Source: Cognatiluteimonas profundi (GTDB lineage Bacteria > Pseudomonadota > Gammaproteobacteria > Xanthomonadales > Xanthomonadaceae). Taken from it: DNA of 64,000 nucleotides. The DNA lies in NCBI RefSeq assembly GCF_009792795.1, contig NZ_VKHQ01000003.1:1-64000 (forward strand), given 5' to 3'. The notes beneath the pieces were generated by a model. The model was given only the letters and a program-made list of their open reading frames with translations, ran no database searches and had not been told where the DNA came from. The position numbers and the translations under genes were made by a program. This document shows positions 14,739 through 24,537 of this stretch, piece by piece; within the stretch, counting starts at the first letter, position 1, and each line of letters opens with the position of its first letter.

Positions 14739-17024
14739 ATGGCCTGCGCATTGATGACGTCGGCCGCTGGCGCCGCGTCCGGTGCCGCGCCCGACGTTCC
14801 CGTCGCCAGCGCGTCTGCGATGCTTGGCTTCACCCCTGGCCGGGCCGCCGAACAACGCGCCCTCGAGCAGCGCTTCGACGCCGCGCTCAGCGCCACCGAC
14901 CAGCGTGACTGGCTCAAGCGCATGTCGTCCGAGCCCAACCACGTCGGCTCGGCGCACGACAAGGCGAACGCCGAATGGATGCTCGCCAGGTTCCGCGAGT
15001 GGGGCTGGGACGCGCGCATCGAGACCTACAGCGTGCTGTACCCGACGCCGAAGACGGAGTCGCTCGAACTCGTCGCGCCGGAGCACTTCAAGGCGACGCT
15101 CCACGAGCCGCCGGTGGCCGGTGATTCCACATCGGCGACGCCGGGCGCATTGCCGCCCTACAACGCGTACGGCGGCGACGGCGACGTGACCGCCGGGCTG
15201 GTGTACGCCAACCAGGGCATGCCCGACGACTACAAGGAGCTCGCGCGCCGCGGCATCGACGTGCGCGGCAAGATCGTCATCACGCGCTACGGCGGCGGCT
15301 GGCGCGGCCTCAAGCCCAAGCTCGCGCAGGAACACGGCGCGGTCGGATGCCTGATCTATTCCGATCCGCGCGACGACGGCTATGGCGCCGGCGACGCCTA
15401 TCCGAAGGGCGGCTGGCGCCCGCAGGACGGCGTGCAGCGCGGCTCCGTGCAGGACATGCAGTTGTATCCGGGCGACCCGCTCACGCCGGGCGTGGGTGCG
15501 ACGCCGGACGCGAAGCGCCTGGCCATCAAGGACGCGAAAACCATCCTGAAGATCCCCGTCCTTCCGATTTCCTATGCCGATGCGTTGCCACTGCTGCGCG
15601 CGCTCGACGGCCCGATGGCCCCGCGCGAATGGCGCGGCGGCCTGCCGATCGCCTATCACCTGGGCGGCGGCAACGCGGCGAAGGCGCACCTTGTCGTGCA
15701 GTCCGACTGGAACCGCAAGGACATCCATGACGTCATTGCGGTGATGAAGGGATCGACGGAACCCGATCAATGGATCCTGCGCGGCAACCATCACGACGGC
15801 TGGGTGTTCGGCGCGTGGGATCCGCTGTCCGGCAACGTGGCGCTGCTGGATGAAGCCAAGGCGATCGGCGCGCTCGCGAAGACCGGCTGGCGCCCGAAGC
15901 GCACGCTCGTGTACGCGAGCTGGGACGCGGAAGAACCCGGCCTGCTCGGTTCAACCGAGTTTGCCGAAGCGCATGCGGACGAGTTGCAGCGCAAGGCGGT
16001 GGCCTACATCAATTCAGACACCAATGGCCACGGTTTCCTCGGCATGGAAGGCAGTCATTCGCTGCAGCACGTGCTGAACGAAGTCGCCGCGGGCGTTGAC
16101 GATCCGGAGACCCACGTCAGCGTGCGCGAACGCGCGCGGGCGAAGATGCGCATCGACGGGTCGTCCGACAGCGCCAAGCCACAAGCGAGAGAGGCTGCGA
16201 CGATCGCGGCCAAGGGCGGCGACCTGCCGATCGAAGCGCTTGGTTCGGGCTCGGACTACAGCGCCTTCCTCCAGCACCTCGGCATCGCGTCGCTCAACCT
16301 GGGCTTCGGCGGTGAAGACGACCAGGACGGCGTCTACCACTCGCGTTATGACTCCTTCGACCATTACGACCGTTTCGGCGATCCGGGCTTCGCATACGGC
16401 GTCGCGCTGTCGAAGGTTGCCGGCCACATCGCGCTGCGCATGGCCAACGCCGACGTGCTGCCCATGCGCTTTTCCGACTTCAGCGACACCCTCGGTCGCT
16501 ACGTCGCCGACCTGCATCAGACGATCGACGGGATGCGGAAGGCCACCGCGAGCCAGCACGGACTGCTCGACGCACGCGTCTATGCACTGGTGTCCGATCC
16601 GGCACGACCCATCGGCCCGCCGGCGCGTGATTCCGACATGCCCGCCATCGACCTGGCGCCGCTGGATTCGGCGGCGAAGCAACTGACGCAGAGCGCGCAG
16701 GCGTTCGAATCCGCGTACGACGCGCGCGCCGCCGGTGGCTTCAAGGGGACGCCAGGGCAGCAGCGCGCGATCGACATGGCGATCGCGCGCATGGAGCAGG
16801 CGTTGACCGATCCGGACGGCCTGCCGGGTCGCGGCTGGTACAAGCACATGATCTACGCGCCGGGACTGCTGACCGGATACGGCGTCAAGACCGTGCCGGG
16901 CGTGCGCGAGGCGATCGAGCAGCGTCAATGGGAGCAGGCCAATCGCTATGCGGTGATCACCGCGCGGGTGCTGGACGGGTATCGCGCGCAGCTCGATCAG
17001 CTGACGACATTGATGAAGCAGTAG
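14739..17024 (+). CDS. M28 family metallopeptidase (glutamate carboxypeptidase II-like)
   Basis: A 761-residue zinc peptidase with the layout of transferrin-receptor/GCPII-like enzymes: a PA-domain insert (about 150-330, with GKIVITRYGG), an M28 catalytic domain (about 335-570) and a C-terminal TFR-like dimerisation domain (about 620-755). Zinc ligands are visible in NHHDGW (about 350), DPLSG, the catalytic pair in WDAEEPGLLGS (about 395), NSDTNG and YHSRYDSFDHY (about 533). The N-terminus is odd: ATG 14739 gives only a short hydrophobic leader, while a strong RBS/ATG at 14694-14707 is in another frame, suggesting a one-base insertion or a sequencing error. It likely acts in the periplasm as an amino- or carboxypeptidase. 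Confidence 0.9.
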   Translation: MACALMTSAAGAASGAAPDVPVASASAMLGFTPGRAAEQRALEQRFDAALSATDQRDWLKRMSSEPNHVGSAHDKANAEWMLARFREWGWDARIETYSVLYPTPKTESLELVAPEHFKATLHEPPVAGDSTSATPGALPPYNAYGGDGDVTAGLVYANQGMPDDYKELARRGIDVRGKIVITRYGGGWRGLKPKLAQEHGAVGCLIYSDPRDDGYGAGDAYPKGGWRPQDGVQRGSVQDMQLYPGDPLTPGVGATPDAKRLAIKDAKTILKIPVLPISYADALPLLRALDGPMAPREWRGGLPIAYHLGGGNAAKAHLVVQSDWNRKDIHDVIAVMKGSTEPDQWILRGNHHDGWVFGAWDPLSGNVALLDEAKAIGALAKTGWRPKRTLVYASWDAEEPGLLGSTEFAEAHADELQRKAVAYINSDTNGHGFLGMEGSHSLQHVLNEVAAGVDDPETHVSVRERARAKMRIDGSSDSAKPQAREAATIAAKGGDLPIEALGSGSDYSAFLQHLGIASLNLGFGGEDDQDGVYHSRYDSFDHYDRFGDPGFAYGVALSKVAGHIALRMANADVLPMRFSDFSDTLGRYVADLHQTIDGMRKATASQHGLLDARVYALVSDPARPIGPPARDSDMPAIDLAPLDSAAKQLTQSAQAFESAYDARAAGGFKGTPGQQRAIDMAIARMEQALTDPDGLPGRGWYKHMIYAPGLLTGYGVKTVPGVREAIEQRQWEQANRYAVITARVLDGYRAQLDQLTTLMKQ

Positions 17025-17041
17025 CCGGAGCGCGTGACGTG

Positions 17042-17962
17042 ATGACTGACGCAGCGCCTTATCCAATCGGCACCCCCGGCGTTCCCTGGGGTGCGGCGGA
17101 AGTCGCCGACTGGCGCTCGCGACAGACGCGCAGGCGCAGTTACCAGGCCGACGTTCTGGACGCGGTCGAGCGCCTGCGTTCGCGCTTCGACGTCGTGCAG
17201 TACGGCCGACTGGACTATGCCCCCGACAGCTATCCGCTGTTCGCAATCCGCAGTCGCGACTGGAACGACGCGCTGCCGGTGGTGCTGGTGACGGGTGGCG
17301 TGCATGGGTATGAAACCAGTGGCGTGCACGGCGCGCTGCAGTTCGTCGACCAGCATGCGGGCGACTATGCAGGTCGGGTCAACCTGCTCGTCGCGCCGTG
17401 CGTGAGCCCATGGGCCTACGAGCGCGTGCACCGCTGGAATGCGCACGCGCTCGACCCGAACCGATCGTTCCGCGACGACAGCCCGGCGGAGGAGTCGGTG
17501 GCCCTCATGCGCCTGGTGGCGCCGCTGCGCGACCGCGTGCTGGCGCATATCGACCTGCACGAGACCACGGACACCGACGAGTCCGAGTTCCGTCCGGCGC
17601 TGGCCGCGCGCGATGGCAAGCCGTTCGAGCCGGAGGGAATCCCCGACGGCTTCTACCTGGTCGACGACACCGGTAACCCGCAACCCGGGTTCCAGCAGGC
17701 GGTGATCGCGGCGGTGGAGCAGGTGACCCACATCGCGCCGGCCGATGCGAACGGCGAGATCATCGGATCGCCGGTCGTCGCGCCTGGCGTCATCCGCTAT
17801 GCGCTCAGGGAGCTGGGCCTGTGTGCGGGCATCACCGCTGCCCGCTACAAGACGACCACCGAGGTCTACCCCGACAGCCCCCGCGCAACTGCCGGGCAGT
17901 GCAACGCCGCGCAGGTCGCCGCGGTGCGTGCAGGCATCGATTACGCGTTGGCGCATCGATAG
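17042..17962 (+). CDS. M14 family zinc metallocarboxypeptidase
   Basis: A 306-residue protein without a signal peptide. The M14 zinc site is visible as HGYETSG (HxxE) near residue 89 and the third His in the HIDLHETTDTDE segment near residue 185, with a catalytic-type Glu toward the end (KTTTEVYPDS). The arrangement resembles the succinylglutamate desuccinylase/aspartoacylase-like branch of M14, as well as small bacterial carboxypeptidases, so the substrate could be a peptide or an acylated amino acid. It starts 17 bp after the M28 gene and is probably co-transcribed with it, giving a two-step peptide degradation operon. Confidence 0.88.
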   Translation: MTDAAPYPIGTPGVPWGAAEVADWRSRQTRRRSYQADVLDAVERLRSRFDVVQYGRLDYAPDSYPLFAIRSRDWNDALPVVLVTGGVHGYETSGVHGALQFVDQHAGDYAGRVNLLVAPCVSPWAYERVHRWNAHALDPNRSFRDDSPAEESVALMRLVAPLRDRVLAHIDLHETTDTDESEFRPALAARDGKPFEPEGIPDGFYLVDDTGNPQPGFQQAVIAAVEQVTHIAPADANGEIIGSPVVAPGVIRYALRELGLCAGITAARYKTTTEVYPDSPRATAGQCNAAQVAAVRAGIDYALAHR

Positions 17963-18096
17963 AGGTGAACTGCGAGACAAAGGAGCAAGGCGGCGCGCGC
18001 TGAATGGGGACATCCGGTCCGGACAACGGACCCTTGGCATGGTCTTGAAGCGAGCTGGGCTAGGGTCGACATGTCCCTGTCCTGCAGGCTTCTCCG

Positions 18097-18618
18097 ATGC
18101 ACCTCGAAGGCTCCTGTCATTGCGGCCAGGTGCGGTTCTGTTGCGAGGCCTACGCGCCGGTGCCGTTCCTGTACTGCTACTGCTCGATCTGCCGCAAGAC
18201 CGCCGGCGGCAGCGGCAGTGCGATCAACCTCGGCGCCCGTGCCGACACGCTCGAGGTCGATGGGCGGAAACACCTCGGCGTCTACCACGCGAAGATCCGC
18301 GAAGACGATGGCAGTTGCCGCGTCAGTTCCGGCCAGCGCCATTTCTGCACCGGTTGCGGCAGCGCGCTCTGGCTGTTCGATCCCGAATGGCCGGACCTGG
18401 TGCACCCGCATGCATCGGCAATCGATACACCACTGCCGCTGGCGCCCGAGCGCGTGCACATGTTGCTGGATGCCAAGGCCAACTGGGTGCGCGTCCCGCG
18501 AGGCGACCACGATATCCACCTCGAAGGATTTCCCGAAGAGTCGCTCGAAGACTGGCATCGGCGCCACGGATTGCTGGATCAGGCAGGCGACCAAAAACGC
18601 GGCGGGAGCGGGACCTGA
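18097..18618 (+). CDS. GFA family (glutathione-dependent formaldehyde-activating-like) protein
   Basis: A 173-residue zinc protein of the Mss4-like fold. The Cys pattern is complete: C7/C9 (GSCHCGQV), C27/C29/C32 (YCYCSICRKT) and the later CxxC in HFCTGCGSALW. Many members were named after Gfa, which was reported to aid addition of formaldehyde to glutathione, but most have no proven role. The C-terminal part carries the usual GSALWLFDPEWPDLVHPHASAID segment. It is separate from the upstream M14 gene (135 bp gap). Catalytic function here is uncertain. Confidence 0.93.
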   Translation: MHLEGSCHCGQVRFCCEAYAPVPFLYCYCSICRKTAGGSGSAINLGARADTLEVDGRKHLGVYHAKIREDDGSCRVSSGQRHFCTGCGSALWLFDPEWPDLVHPHASAIDTPLPLAPERVHMLLDAKANWVRVPRGDHDIHLEGFPEESLEDWHRRHGLLDQAGDQKRGGSGT

Positions 18619-18683
18619 AAAGTGCCTGATTCCACCGTCTGGCACGTGTCCAGTCTTGTTTCCCCGCATCAGGAGGATTCAGC

Positions 18684-19175
18684 ATGAACCTCACGTCGAT
18701 GGCGACCGTCGCGACTTGTCTCGCACTGCTCGGCGCGCCGCAGGTGCTGGCGCAGACGGCAGATCCGGCACCCGCGTATGACGCAGCCCTGGCAAAGCGC
18801 CTTGGCGCGGACGAAAGGGGCATGCGGAATTTCGTGCTGGTGATCCTCAAGACCGGTCCCACGCGGGTGCCGGATGGTGGGGAACGCAAGGCGATGTTCG
18901 CCGGGCACTTCGCCAACATCGAAAAACTGGCCGCCGCTGGCAAGCTGGTGCTGGCAGGTCCGTTCGAGGCGGACCCGGCGGGTTGGAGAGGATTGTTCGT
19001 GCTGGCGGTCGACGACATCGACGAGGCGCGGCGGCTGACCGCGACCGACCCCGTGATCATCCGCGGTGAAATGGTCGCCGAATACCACCGCTGGTACGGC
19101 TCGGCGGCGACGATGATGCTTCCCGGGATCCATGCCCGCCTGCTTCCGAAGGCGACGGCAGAGGCTGCTGACTGA
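18684..19175 (+). CDS. Exported YciI-like (YCII domain) protein
   Basis: A 163-residue protein with a signal peptide (residues 1-23, ending VLAQ) followed by one YCII domain (about 48-145). The domain is recognisable from FVLVILKTGP, the His in MFAGHFANIEKLAAAGKLVLAGPF and DDIDEARRLTATDPVI. Cytoplasmic YciI is a ferredoxin-like-fold protein with a conserved His/Asp pair and putative dehalogenase-like or muconolactone isomerase-like chemistry. Exported versions such as this are less common and uncharacterised. An AGGAGG sequence (18671-18676) stands seven bases before ATG 18684. Confidence 0.9.
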   Translation: MNLTSMATVATCLALLGAPQVLAQTADPAPAYDAALAKRLGADERGMRNFVLVILKTGPTRVPDGGERKAMFAGHFANIEKLAAAGKLVLAGPFEADPAGWRGLFVLAVDDIDEARRLTATDPVIIRGEMVAEYHRWYGSAATMMLPGIHARLLPKATAEAAD

Positions 19176-19327
19176 GCGATTTCCGCGATGCGGGATCGCG
19201 TCGACGATCTGCGGCCGGATGGGTGGCCGACGGCATCCTCCGATCCGTCGTCCGCACGAAGAGTCATGAGACCCCTGACTTGGTTCCGCCCGTGCGGCTA
19301 TCCTCGCTGCCTCACGAGGAAGCGCAC

Positions 19328-20014
19328 ATGCCCGGGACATCGACAGCGATCGCCACTCCCCCCACGCGCGCCGAAGCCTGGGCGTTGCTCTTGATCGTCT
19401 GCGTCGCGTTGCTGTGGTCGGTGCTCACTGCGGTCGACCGGATGACCTGGTTCATGGAAGTCATGTGGGTAATCGCAGGGATTCCGCTGCTGGCCTGGCG
19501 CTGGAAGCGCTTCCCGCTGACACGATTGCTCTGCTGGTTGCTGGCCGCGCACGCACTGGTGCTGATCGAAGGCGGCGCCTACACGTACGCGCAGGCGCCG
19601 CTGGGATCCTGGTTGCGCGATGCAGCCAATGCCGTCGGCATCGCCGTCCAGCGCAACCCCTGGGATCGCGTCGGCCACTTCATGCAGGGCTTCGTGCCGG
19701 CGATCCTCGCGCGCGAGTTATTGCTGCGCTGCACGCCACTGCGGCGCGGCGGCTGGCTGGTGTACCTGGTGCTCGCCGTGGCCCTGAGTTTTTCCGCGTT
19801 CTTCGAGCTGATCGAATGGTGGTCGGCGTTGGCATTCGGCGCCGACGCCGATGCGTTCCTCGCAACCCAGGGCGACCCATGGGACACCCAATGGGACATG
19901 TTCACCTGTCTGGTCGGCGCGGCCGTGTCCTTGCTGCTGTGGTCGCGGTTGCATGACCGGCAGCTGGGCAGGGCTGACGACCGCATGTCCGCTTTTCGCC
20001 CCGGCGCCGTTTGA
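19328..20014 (+). CDS. DUF2238 (YjdF-like) membrane protein
   Basis: A 228-residue membrane protein with about six predicted helices. The family signature is in the second half: DRVGHFMQGFVPAILARELL, then SFSAFFELIEWWSAL, and DPWDTQWDMFTCLVGAAV; acidic and His residues within the membrane suggest metal or proton binding. The function of DUF2238 proteins is unknown. ATG 19328 follows an AGGA sequence; an upstream in-frame extension (to 19223) lacks conservation-like sequence. Confidence 0.9.
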   Translation: MPGTSTAIATPPTRAEAWALLLIVCVALLWSVLTAVDRMTWFMEVMWVIAGIPLLAWRWKRFPLTRLLCWLLAAHALVLIEGGAYTYAQAPLGSWLRDAANAVGIAVQRNPWDRVGHFMQGFVPAILARELLLRCTPLRRGGWLVYLVLAVALSFSAFFELIEWWSALAFGADADAFLATQGDPWDTQWDMFTCLVGAAVSLLLWSRLHDRQLGRADDRMSAFRPGAV

Positions 20015-20121
20015 ATCACGGTGTAGGCCCTTGCGCCGATGAGTCGCCGCACGAAAAGGCTTGCAGCGCGGAACACGAGCGCGGAGACCCGCGTCCGGCA
20101 ACCATCCACGGAGGACGTCCC

Positions 20122-20619
20122 ATGTACTTATCCAAAGCTGCGGTTTCCCTCTCGCTCGGCCTGCTGGCAGTCATGGCCAGCACCACCACGCTTGCCCTGG
20201 ACAAGGCGGCAGCAGGTGCCGCATTCCATCCATCCAGCCAGGACTGGGCCACCGCCTACAACGCAGGCGAGGCCGACAGGATCGTTGCGATGTACGCCAG
20301 GGACGCCGTGGTGATGCCACCCGATGCGCCGGCCGCCACGACGGCAACGCTGCGCGACTACCTGGTCAAGGACATCGCGAACGCGAAGAAAGCCGGTATC
20401 ACCCTCGCCATCGTCGACGGCAAATCGGCGAGCTCGGGCAACCTCGGTTGGCACGAGGGCACGTTCACCCTTGTTGACACGACGGGCAAGACCGTCGGCA
20501 CGGGCAAGTACGTCGAAGTCTGGGAACGCAAGGACGGCAAGTGGACGATGATCCGGGACATCTGGAACAACGACGCGCCCGCAGCTGCCGCAACCGCGCC
20601 GACAGCACCGAAAGACTGA
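20122..20619 (+). CDS. Exported NTF2-like (SnoaL/DUF4440-type) protein
   Basis: A 165-residue protein with a signal peptide (about 1-25) and one NTF2-like cone-shaped domain. Characteristic features are DWATAYNAGEADRIVAMYARDAVVMPPDAP and the C-terminal strand pair VGTGKYVEVWERKDGKWTMIRDIWN. The domain family includes ketosteroid isomerase, SnoaL and CaMKII association domains; exported stand-alone members usually have no assigned activity. A clear GGAGG sequence (20110-20114) precedes ATG 20122. It ends with an Ala/Pro-rich tail and is followed by a bidirectional hairpin. Confidence 0.9.
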   Translation: MYLSKAAVSLSLGLLAVMASTTTLALDKAAAGAAFHPSSQDWATAYNAGEADRIVAMYARDAVVMPPDAPAATTATLRDYLVKDIANAKKAGITLAIVDGKSASSGNLGWHEGTFTLVDTTGKTVGTGKYVEVWERKDGKWTMIRDIWNNDAPAAAATAPTAPKD

Positions 20620-20627
20620 TCGGCCCG

Positions 20628-20664
20628 ACAGGGTTGCGTTGATCCGGTCGATCAACGCACCTGT
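20628..20664. terminator. Bidirectional hairpin between converging genes
   Basis: Perfect 10-bp arms TGCGTTGATC and GATCAACGCA flank a 5-base loop and are extended by ACAGG/CCTGT after a 2-base bulge. It lies between the stop codons of the NTF2-like gene (+) and the L,D-transpeptidase gene (-). No T-tract is present on either side. Confidence 0.6.
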
Positions 20665-20689
20665 CACCTCGCTCGCTTGTGTTGGACGC

Positions 20690-21835
20690 TTACTCCTGCA
20701 TCAGGACCGGCATGCCGGTCTTGACGACCTTCGCCACGGCGGCAGCGCTCCAGTTGGTCATGCGGATGCAACCGTTGGACTCCGACTTGCTGATGCGTGT
20801 CGGGTTCGGCGTGCCATGGATGCCGTAGTGCTCCTTGCTCAGGTCGATCCAGGTCGTTCCGACCGGATTGTTGGGGCCGGCGGGGATTTCAGCCTTCTCG
20901 TCGCTCTTTTTGGTGCCGGCGATCAGCTTGGGATCGAAATACCAGACGGGATTGCGCTTGACGCCGGTGACCTTCCACTCGCCGATCGGCAGCGGGAATT
21001 CCGCGCTGCCGGTGGTGACCGGGAACTGCGCAAGCACCTTGCCCGTGCTGTCCTGCAGCATCAGTGCGCCATCGGACTTGTCGACGACGATGCGCTCCGG
21101 CACTGGCAGGGCATCAGCCGGGGTGACGTATGGAACCGTGAGTGTCGTGCCGGCGGTGGCGAGGTCGGCGTCGGGATTGAGCTTCTTCAGCAGGCCGGTG
21201 CCGATGTGGAACTGCTCGGCCAATTTTTCCTCGACCGATCCGTAGGGCAGCGCCTTCAGCTTCGCCATGTCGGCGGGCGTTTTGGGCGTTGCCTCGAACG
21301 GTCCCGCGATGTCATCCGTAGTCAGCGTGTAGGAGACCAGCACGGGCGCGGTGTCGGCATTGAGTGCGTCCCAGGTCGGGGTGTCCAGCGTGCCGCTGGA
21401 GTCGATGCCGTTGGCGCGCTGATAGGCCGCGATCGCCTTGGTCAGGTTGCTGCCCTTGGCGCCATCGATCTCGCCGGGCGAAAAATGCGCGCGCTCCAGC
21501 AACACCTGCGCACGCAACACGCTGTCCCTGGCGAGGTCGGCATCGGCCGGTGCCGCGGTGACGGCAGGCGCGATCGCATCGGGCGCGCTGGTGTCGACGG
21601 ATGCCGGCGCGGTCGTGGCAACCGATGCTGCAGTCGACAGGCTCACCGGCGGCATCGCAGCGTCGGCACTGGTTGCGGCCGACGGGACAGTCGAGGCCGC
21701 AACGTCCGCGGAAGTCGCCGGCGCCGCGGTACCTACGGCATCGGGGCTGGGCGTGCCGGTGCAGGCCAGCAACAGGAGCGGAGCGAGGGCAGCGGGCAGG
21801 GCGCGGACGGCAAACGGGATCTGGAACGCAGGCAT
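20690..21835 (-). CDS. L,D-transpeptidase lipoprotein with peptidoglycan-binding domain
   Basis: A 381-residue envelope protein with a lipoprotein signal ([11 protein letters not shown]), an Ala/Ser/Thr-rich linker (about 28-100), a PG_binding_1 domain (about 103-155), a LysM-like stretch ([25 protein letters not shown]) and a YkuD catalytic domain (about 245-380). The active site is [20 protein letters not shown], with His340 and the nucleophile Cys356; the motif has SNGC where many homologues have SHGC. It forms 3-3 crosslinks in peptidoglycan or attaches lipoproteins. ATG 21835 was preferred because it gives a normal lipoprotein leader; ATG 21889 is 18 codons upstream. Confidence 0.92.
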   Translation of the reverse strand: MPAFQIPFAVRALPAALAPLLLLACTGTPSPDAVGTAAPATSADVAASTVPSAATSADAAMPPVSLSTAASVATTAPASVDTSAPDAIAPAVTAAPADADLARDSVLRAQVLLERAHFSPGEIDGAKGSNLTKAIAAYQRANGIDSSGTLDTPTWDALNADTAPVLVSYTLTTDDIAGPFEATPKTPADMAKLKALPYGSVEEKLAEQFHIGTGLLKKLNPDADLATAGTTLTVPYVTPADALPVPERIVVDKSDGALMLQDSTGKVLAQFPVTTGSAEFPLPIGEWKVTGVKRNPVWYFDPKLIAGTKKSDEKAEIPAGPNNPVGTTWIDLSKEHYGIHGTPNPTRISKSESNGCIRMTNWSAAAVAKVVKTGMPVLMQE

Positions 21836-22033
21836 GGCACACCGTATGGATGAGGTCGAAGCACATCGTTGCGAGTCGCGTTTGGCCATGGTGTGAATAC
21901 GGACCACGTACCAGGCCACTCGATGGGCGCCGTACAGGAAAGTCGCGGCCCGTTCATGGCGCATGGTTCGTGGAGACCCTCTAGAGTGTGCAGTCCCTCG
22001 GCGCCCAGCCGACCCGGCGCAAACGGACAGGCC

Positions 22034-22504
22034 ATGATCAACAACGACGTAATGCGCAGCATCCGTTACATGCTCGACCTCGGCGACAGCAAGGTCGTCG
22101 AGATCATCAAGCTGGCCGATGCGGATTTCCCGATCGCGAAGGAGGACGTCCAGGCCTTCCTGAAGAAGGAAGACGACGCGGGCTACGTCGAGTGCAGCGA
22201 CCGCGTGCTCGCGCATTTCCTCGACGGACTGATCATCCATTACCGCGGCAGGAACGACAGCCTGCCACCGCGACCGGTGGAGAAGCGCATCACCAACAAC
22301 GTGGTGCTGAAGAAGCTGCGCGTCGCCTTCGAGCTGAAGGATGTCGACATGCACCAGGCCTTCGAGGACGCCGGCTTTGCGGTGTCCAAGCCGGAACTCT
22401 CCGCCTTGTTCCGCCAGCCCGACCACAAGCACTTCCGGCTGTGCGGCGACCAGATGCTGCGCAACTTCCTCAAGGGGCTGACGCTGCGGGTGCGGGGCGG
22501 CTGA
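22034..22504 (+). CDS. DUF1456 family protein (YehS-like)
   Basis: A 156-residue soluble protein with two tandem copies of the DUF1456 repeat (about 1-70 and 85-150). Each has the pattern [22 protein letters not shown] / [23 protein letters not shown], then a segment ending LxxFLKKxD or [14 protein letters not shown] and [14 protein letters not shown]. The family is well conserved in proteobacteria but uncharacterised. No signal peptide. It is transcribed divergently from the L,D-transpeptidase gene, with about 200 bp between starts, and converges on the next gene. Confidence 0.93.
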   Translation: MINNDVMRSIRYMLDLGDSKVVEIIKLADADFPIAKEDVQAFLKKEDDAGYVECSDRVLAHFLDGLIIHYRGRNDSLPPRPVEKRITNNVVLKKLRVAFELKDVDMHQAFEDAGFAVSKPELSALFRQPDHKHFRLCGDQMLRNFLKGLTLRVRGG

Positions 22505-22547
22505 GGCCCGCCGGGCGCGACGCGAATCCTCGCCAGCAGGCGCCTGG

Positions 22548-23711
22548 CTACTTCAATGGCGGCGCGACCTCATCCGCACCGACTTCACGTTTGGCCTGCT
22601 CGCCAAGCTTTCGCAGGCGGTCGCGTTCGGCGCGATACATCGCCTGCGTCTTGCCCTCGCTGAGTGATTGCGCGCTCGCCAGCGCGGAGCGCGCCCGGGT
22701 GAAATCGCCGACGCGCTGGTAGAGGCGGGCGAGGGCGGCATAGAAGCGGTGCTCGTCGGGTTTCAGCTGGATCGCGCGCCGCGTGCTCGCGATGGCACGC
22801 GGGAAGTTTCCGGCGCGCTCGTAGTCCAGCGCCTGCAGGAACTGCTGCAGGGGATCGCGCTGCTCGACCCGCGACAGGCGCTGCCGGAACTCCACCTCGC
22901 GCCGGTCGCCGCGACCGTGCATCAGCTGCACCATGTTGAACAGCGCACTGGCGTCGGCGGGATCCAGCGCCAGCGCCGTGTTGTAGTTGCGTTCGGCGGT
23001 GGCGGCGTCACCGTTGTGCAACGCGATCACGCCGGCGTTGCTCCACAGGGTCGCGTAGCGTGGATCCAGCGCCAGCGCCACGCCCATGTCCTTCAATGCG
23101 GCGTCCATCCGGCCTTCCAGCAGGCGATCGACGGCCACGTTGTTGTAGTAGTGCGCCAGCAGTCGCTCATGCGACACCCTCACGGGCGGACGCGGCAGGA
23201 ACACCAGGTCAGCGGCCGGATCCACCGTGTAGCGATGGCCACCGATGTGCACGCCGGCATTGATGTGGTTCTCGCGATAGATCGTTCCCTCGACTTCGCG
23301 CCAGGACAGCGTCTCGCCAATCTCCTGCGGATACGCGTCAAGCCCCGCCTCCTTCGCAAGCGCCACCACCAGCAGGGTGAAGGTCAGGCAATTCGCCTTG
23401 CGCATGGCATAGGCCTGCGCAACGGTGTAGGTCGCGCTTTCGTCGTAGGCCATCCCCAGGCCGTCCTTGTCATCGATGACGAAGTTGATCAGCCGCTGGA
23501 ACCGCTGCGTCGGCGACGGATCACCCGCCAGCAACACCGCGTGCACCTGCGCCTTCAACTCCGGCGGCAATGCCATGACCTGGTCCAGCGGGACCGGATC
23601 CACGACCACGGGTACGGGCACGGGAATCGGGACAGTTGCCTGGACCGGCTCGACAGCGGATTTGGCGGGCGCCTGGAGCGCCAGTGCAGCAGCAAGTACC
23701 CAGCTCAACAT
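22548..23711 (-). CDS. Exported transglutaminase-like protein with TPR repeats
   Basis: A 387-residue protein with a signal peptide ([19 protein letters not shown]), a Pro/Val-rich spacer, a transglutaminase-like cysteine protease fold (about 65-190) and TPR repeats (about 195-365). The Cys/His/Asp triad candidates are [34 protein letters not shown] and the Asp in it. This combination resembles periplasmic proteins that trim or bind peptides of envelope proteins. I chose ATG 23711; an alternative TTG seven codons upstream would lengthen the leader. It is monocistronic and converges on DUF1456. Confidence 0.85.
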   Translation of the reverse strand: MLSWVLAAALALQAPAKSAVEPVQATVPIPVPVPVVVDPVPLDQVMALPPELKAQVHAVLLAGDPSPTQRFQRLINFVIDDKDGLGMAYDESATYTVAQAYAMRKANCLTFTLLVVALAKEAGLDAYPQEIGETLSWREVEGTIYRENHINAGVHIGGHRYTVDPAADLVFLPRPPVRVSHERLLAHYYNNVAVDRLLEGRMDAALKDMGVALALDPRYATLWSNAGVIALHNGDAATAERNYNTALALDPADASALFNMVQLMHGRGDRREVEFRQRLSRVEQRDPLQQFLQALDYERAGNFPRAIASTRRAIQLKPDEHRFYAALARLYQRVGDFTRARSALASAQSLSEGKTQAMYRAERDRLRKLGEQAKREVGADEVAPPLK

Positions 23712-23997
23712 TCGAACCCCGGCCCCTATCAACGACCACTGGCCGGCAGTCTAGCGCCGCCCCGGCCGATCGTTGCGACCCGTCGTGCTCGTTTCCGGAC
23801 GCCCGGTGAAGCGATGCAGGCCACGGGATAACCCGAACTGGACGGCGCGAACGATCAGTCATTCGCCCGCTGGTGGGAGTTGCTGAAGCCGTCGCTCTCC
23901 GGCACCCCGCCAGCGTCGTGACGGGGCGTCAGCCGCGGCGGCGGGCCAGGGCCCGCCCTGCGCAAACCCGGGACGTGGTCCAGCAGGATCAGGCTGC

Positions 23998-24537
23998 CTA
24001 CTTCTTCAGCGCCTTCACCGCGTCGAGCGTTTCCTTGACGTGCTTGTTCGGATTGAGATCCGAGTACACGTGCACGATCGAGCCCGACGGCGCGATCACG
24101 TAGGACGTGCGGTTGGACCATTCGGGCTTCAGGGTCAGGACGGCGTCGTATTGCCCGGCGATCTTCGCGCCCGGATCGGCCGCGACCGGAAACTTGCCGC
24201 CGCAGTGCTCGGTTTCCTTCGAGAAGTCAGCCAGTTGGTCGACATTGCCGGCGGTGACGCCGATGACGGTGGCGTCCTGCGCCTTGAACTGGTCGATGGC
24301 CTGTGAGAACAGGTGCGCCTCCAGGTTGCAGCCGGCGGTATGGGCGGCCGGGAAGAAGTACACGACCACGGGTCCCTTCTTCAACGCATCGGCGAGCTTG
24401 AAGGTGAACGCCTTGCCGGCGAGATAGGCGGGCGCGCTGAAATCGGGCGCCCGGGTGCCGACCTTCAAGGCGGCAAAAGATGGCGATGCGAGGGCGATTG
24501 CGCCGATGGCGGCAAGCTTCAGCAGATGGCGTTTCAT
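23998..24537 (-). CDS. Exported peroxiredoxin (AhpC/TSA, BCP-like)
   Basis: A 179-residue thiol peroxidase with a signal peptide (about 1-22) and a thioredoxin-fold peroxiredoxin domain. The peroxidatic Cys lies in FFPAAHTAGCNLEAHLFS (Pxxx(T/S)xxC motif) and a second Cys in ETEHCGGKFPVAADPG may act as the resolving residue. It reduces peroxides in the periplasm, presumably using a periplasmic thiol donor. An AGGAG sequence precedes ATG 24537. The 286 bp between its stop and the next gene start (to 23712) holds no recognised feature apart from a GC-rich hairpin near 23939-23957. Confidence 0.93.
   Translation of the reverse strand: MKRHLLKLAAIGAIALASPSFAALKVGTRAPDFSAPAYLAGKAFTFKLADALKKGPVVVYFFPAAHTAGCNLEAHLFSQAIDQFKAQDATVIGVTAGNVDQLADFSKETEHCGGKFPVAADPGAKIAGQYDAVLTLKPEWSNRTSYVIAPSGSIVHVYSDLNPNKHVKETLDAVKALKK

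Noticed and set aside
14398..14751. Minus-strand frame containing RRDPRFAAFSRKAGLPD
   Set aside because: The short motif resembles C-terminal tails of TPR/cyclase proteins, but the rest has shadow composition and no start signal. At most a decayed remnant.
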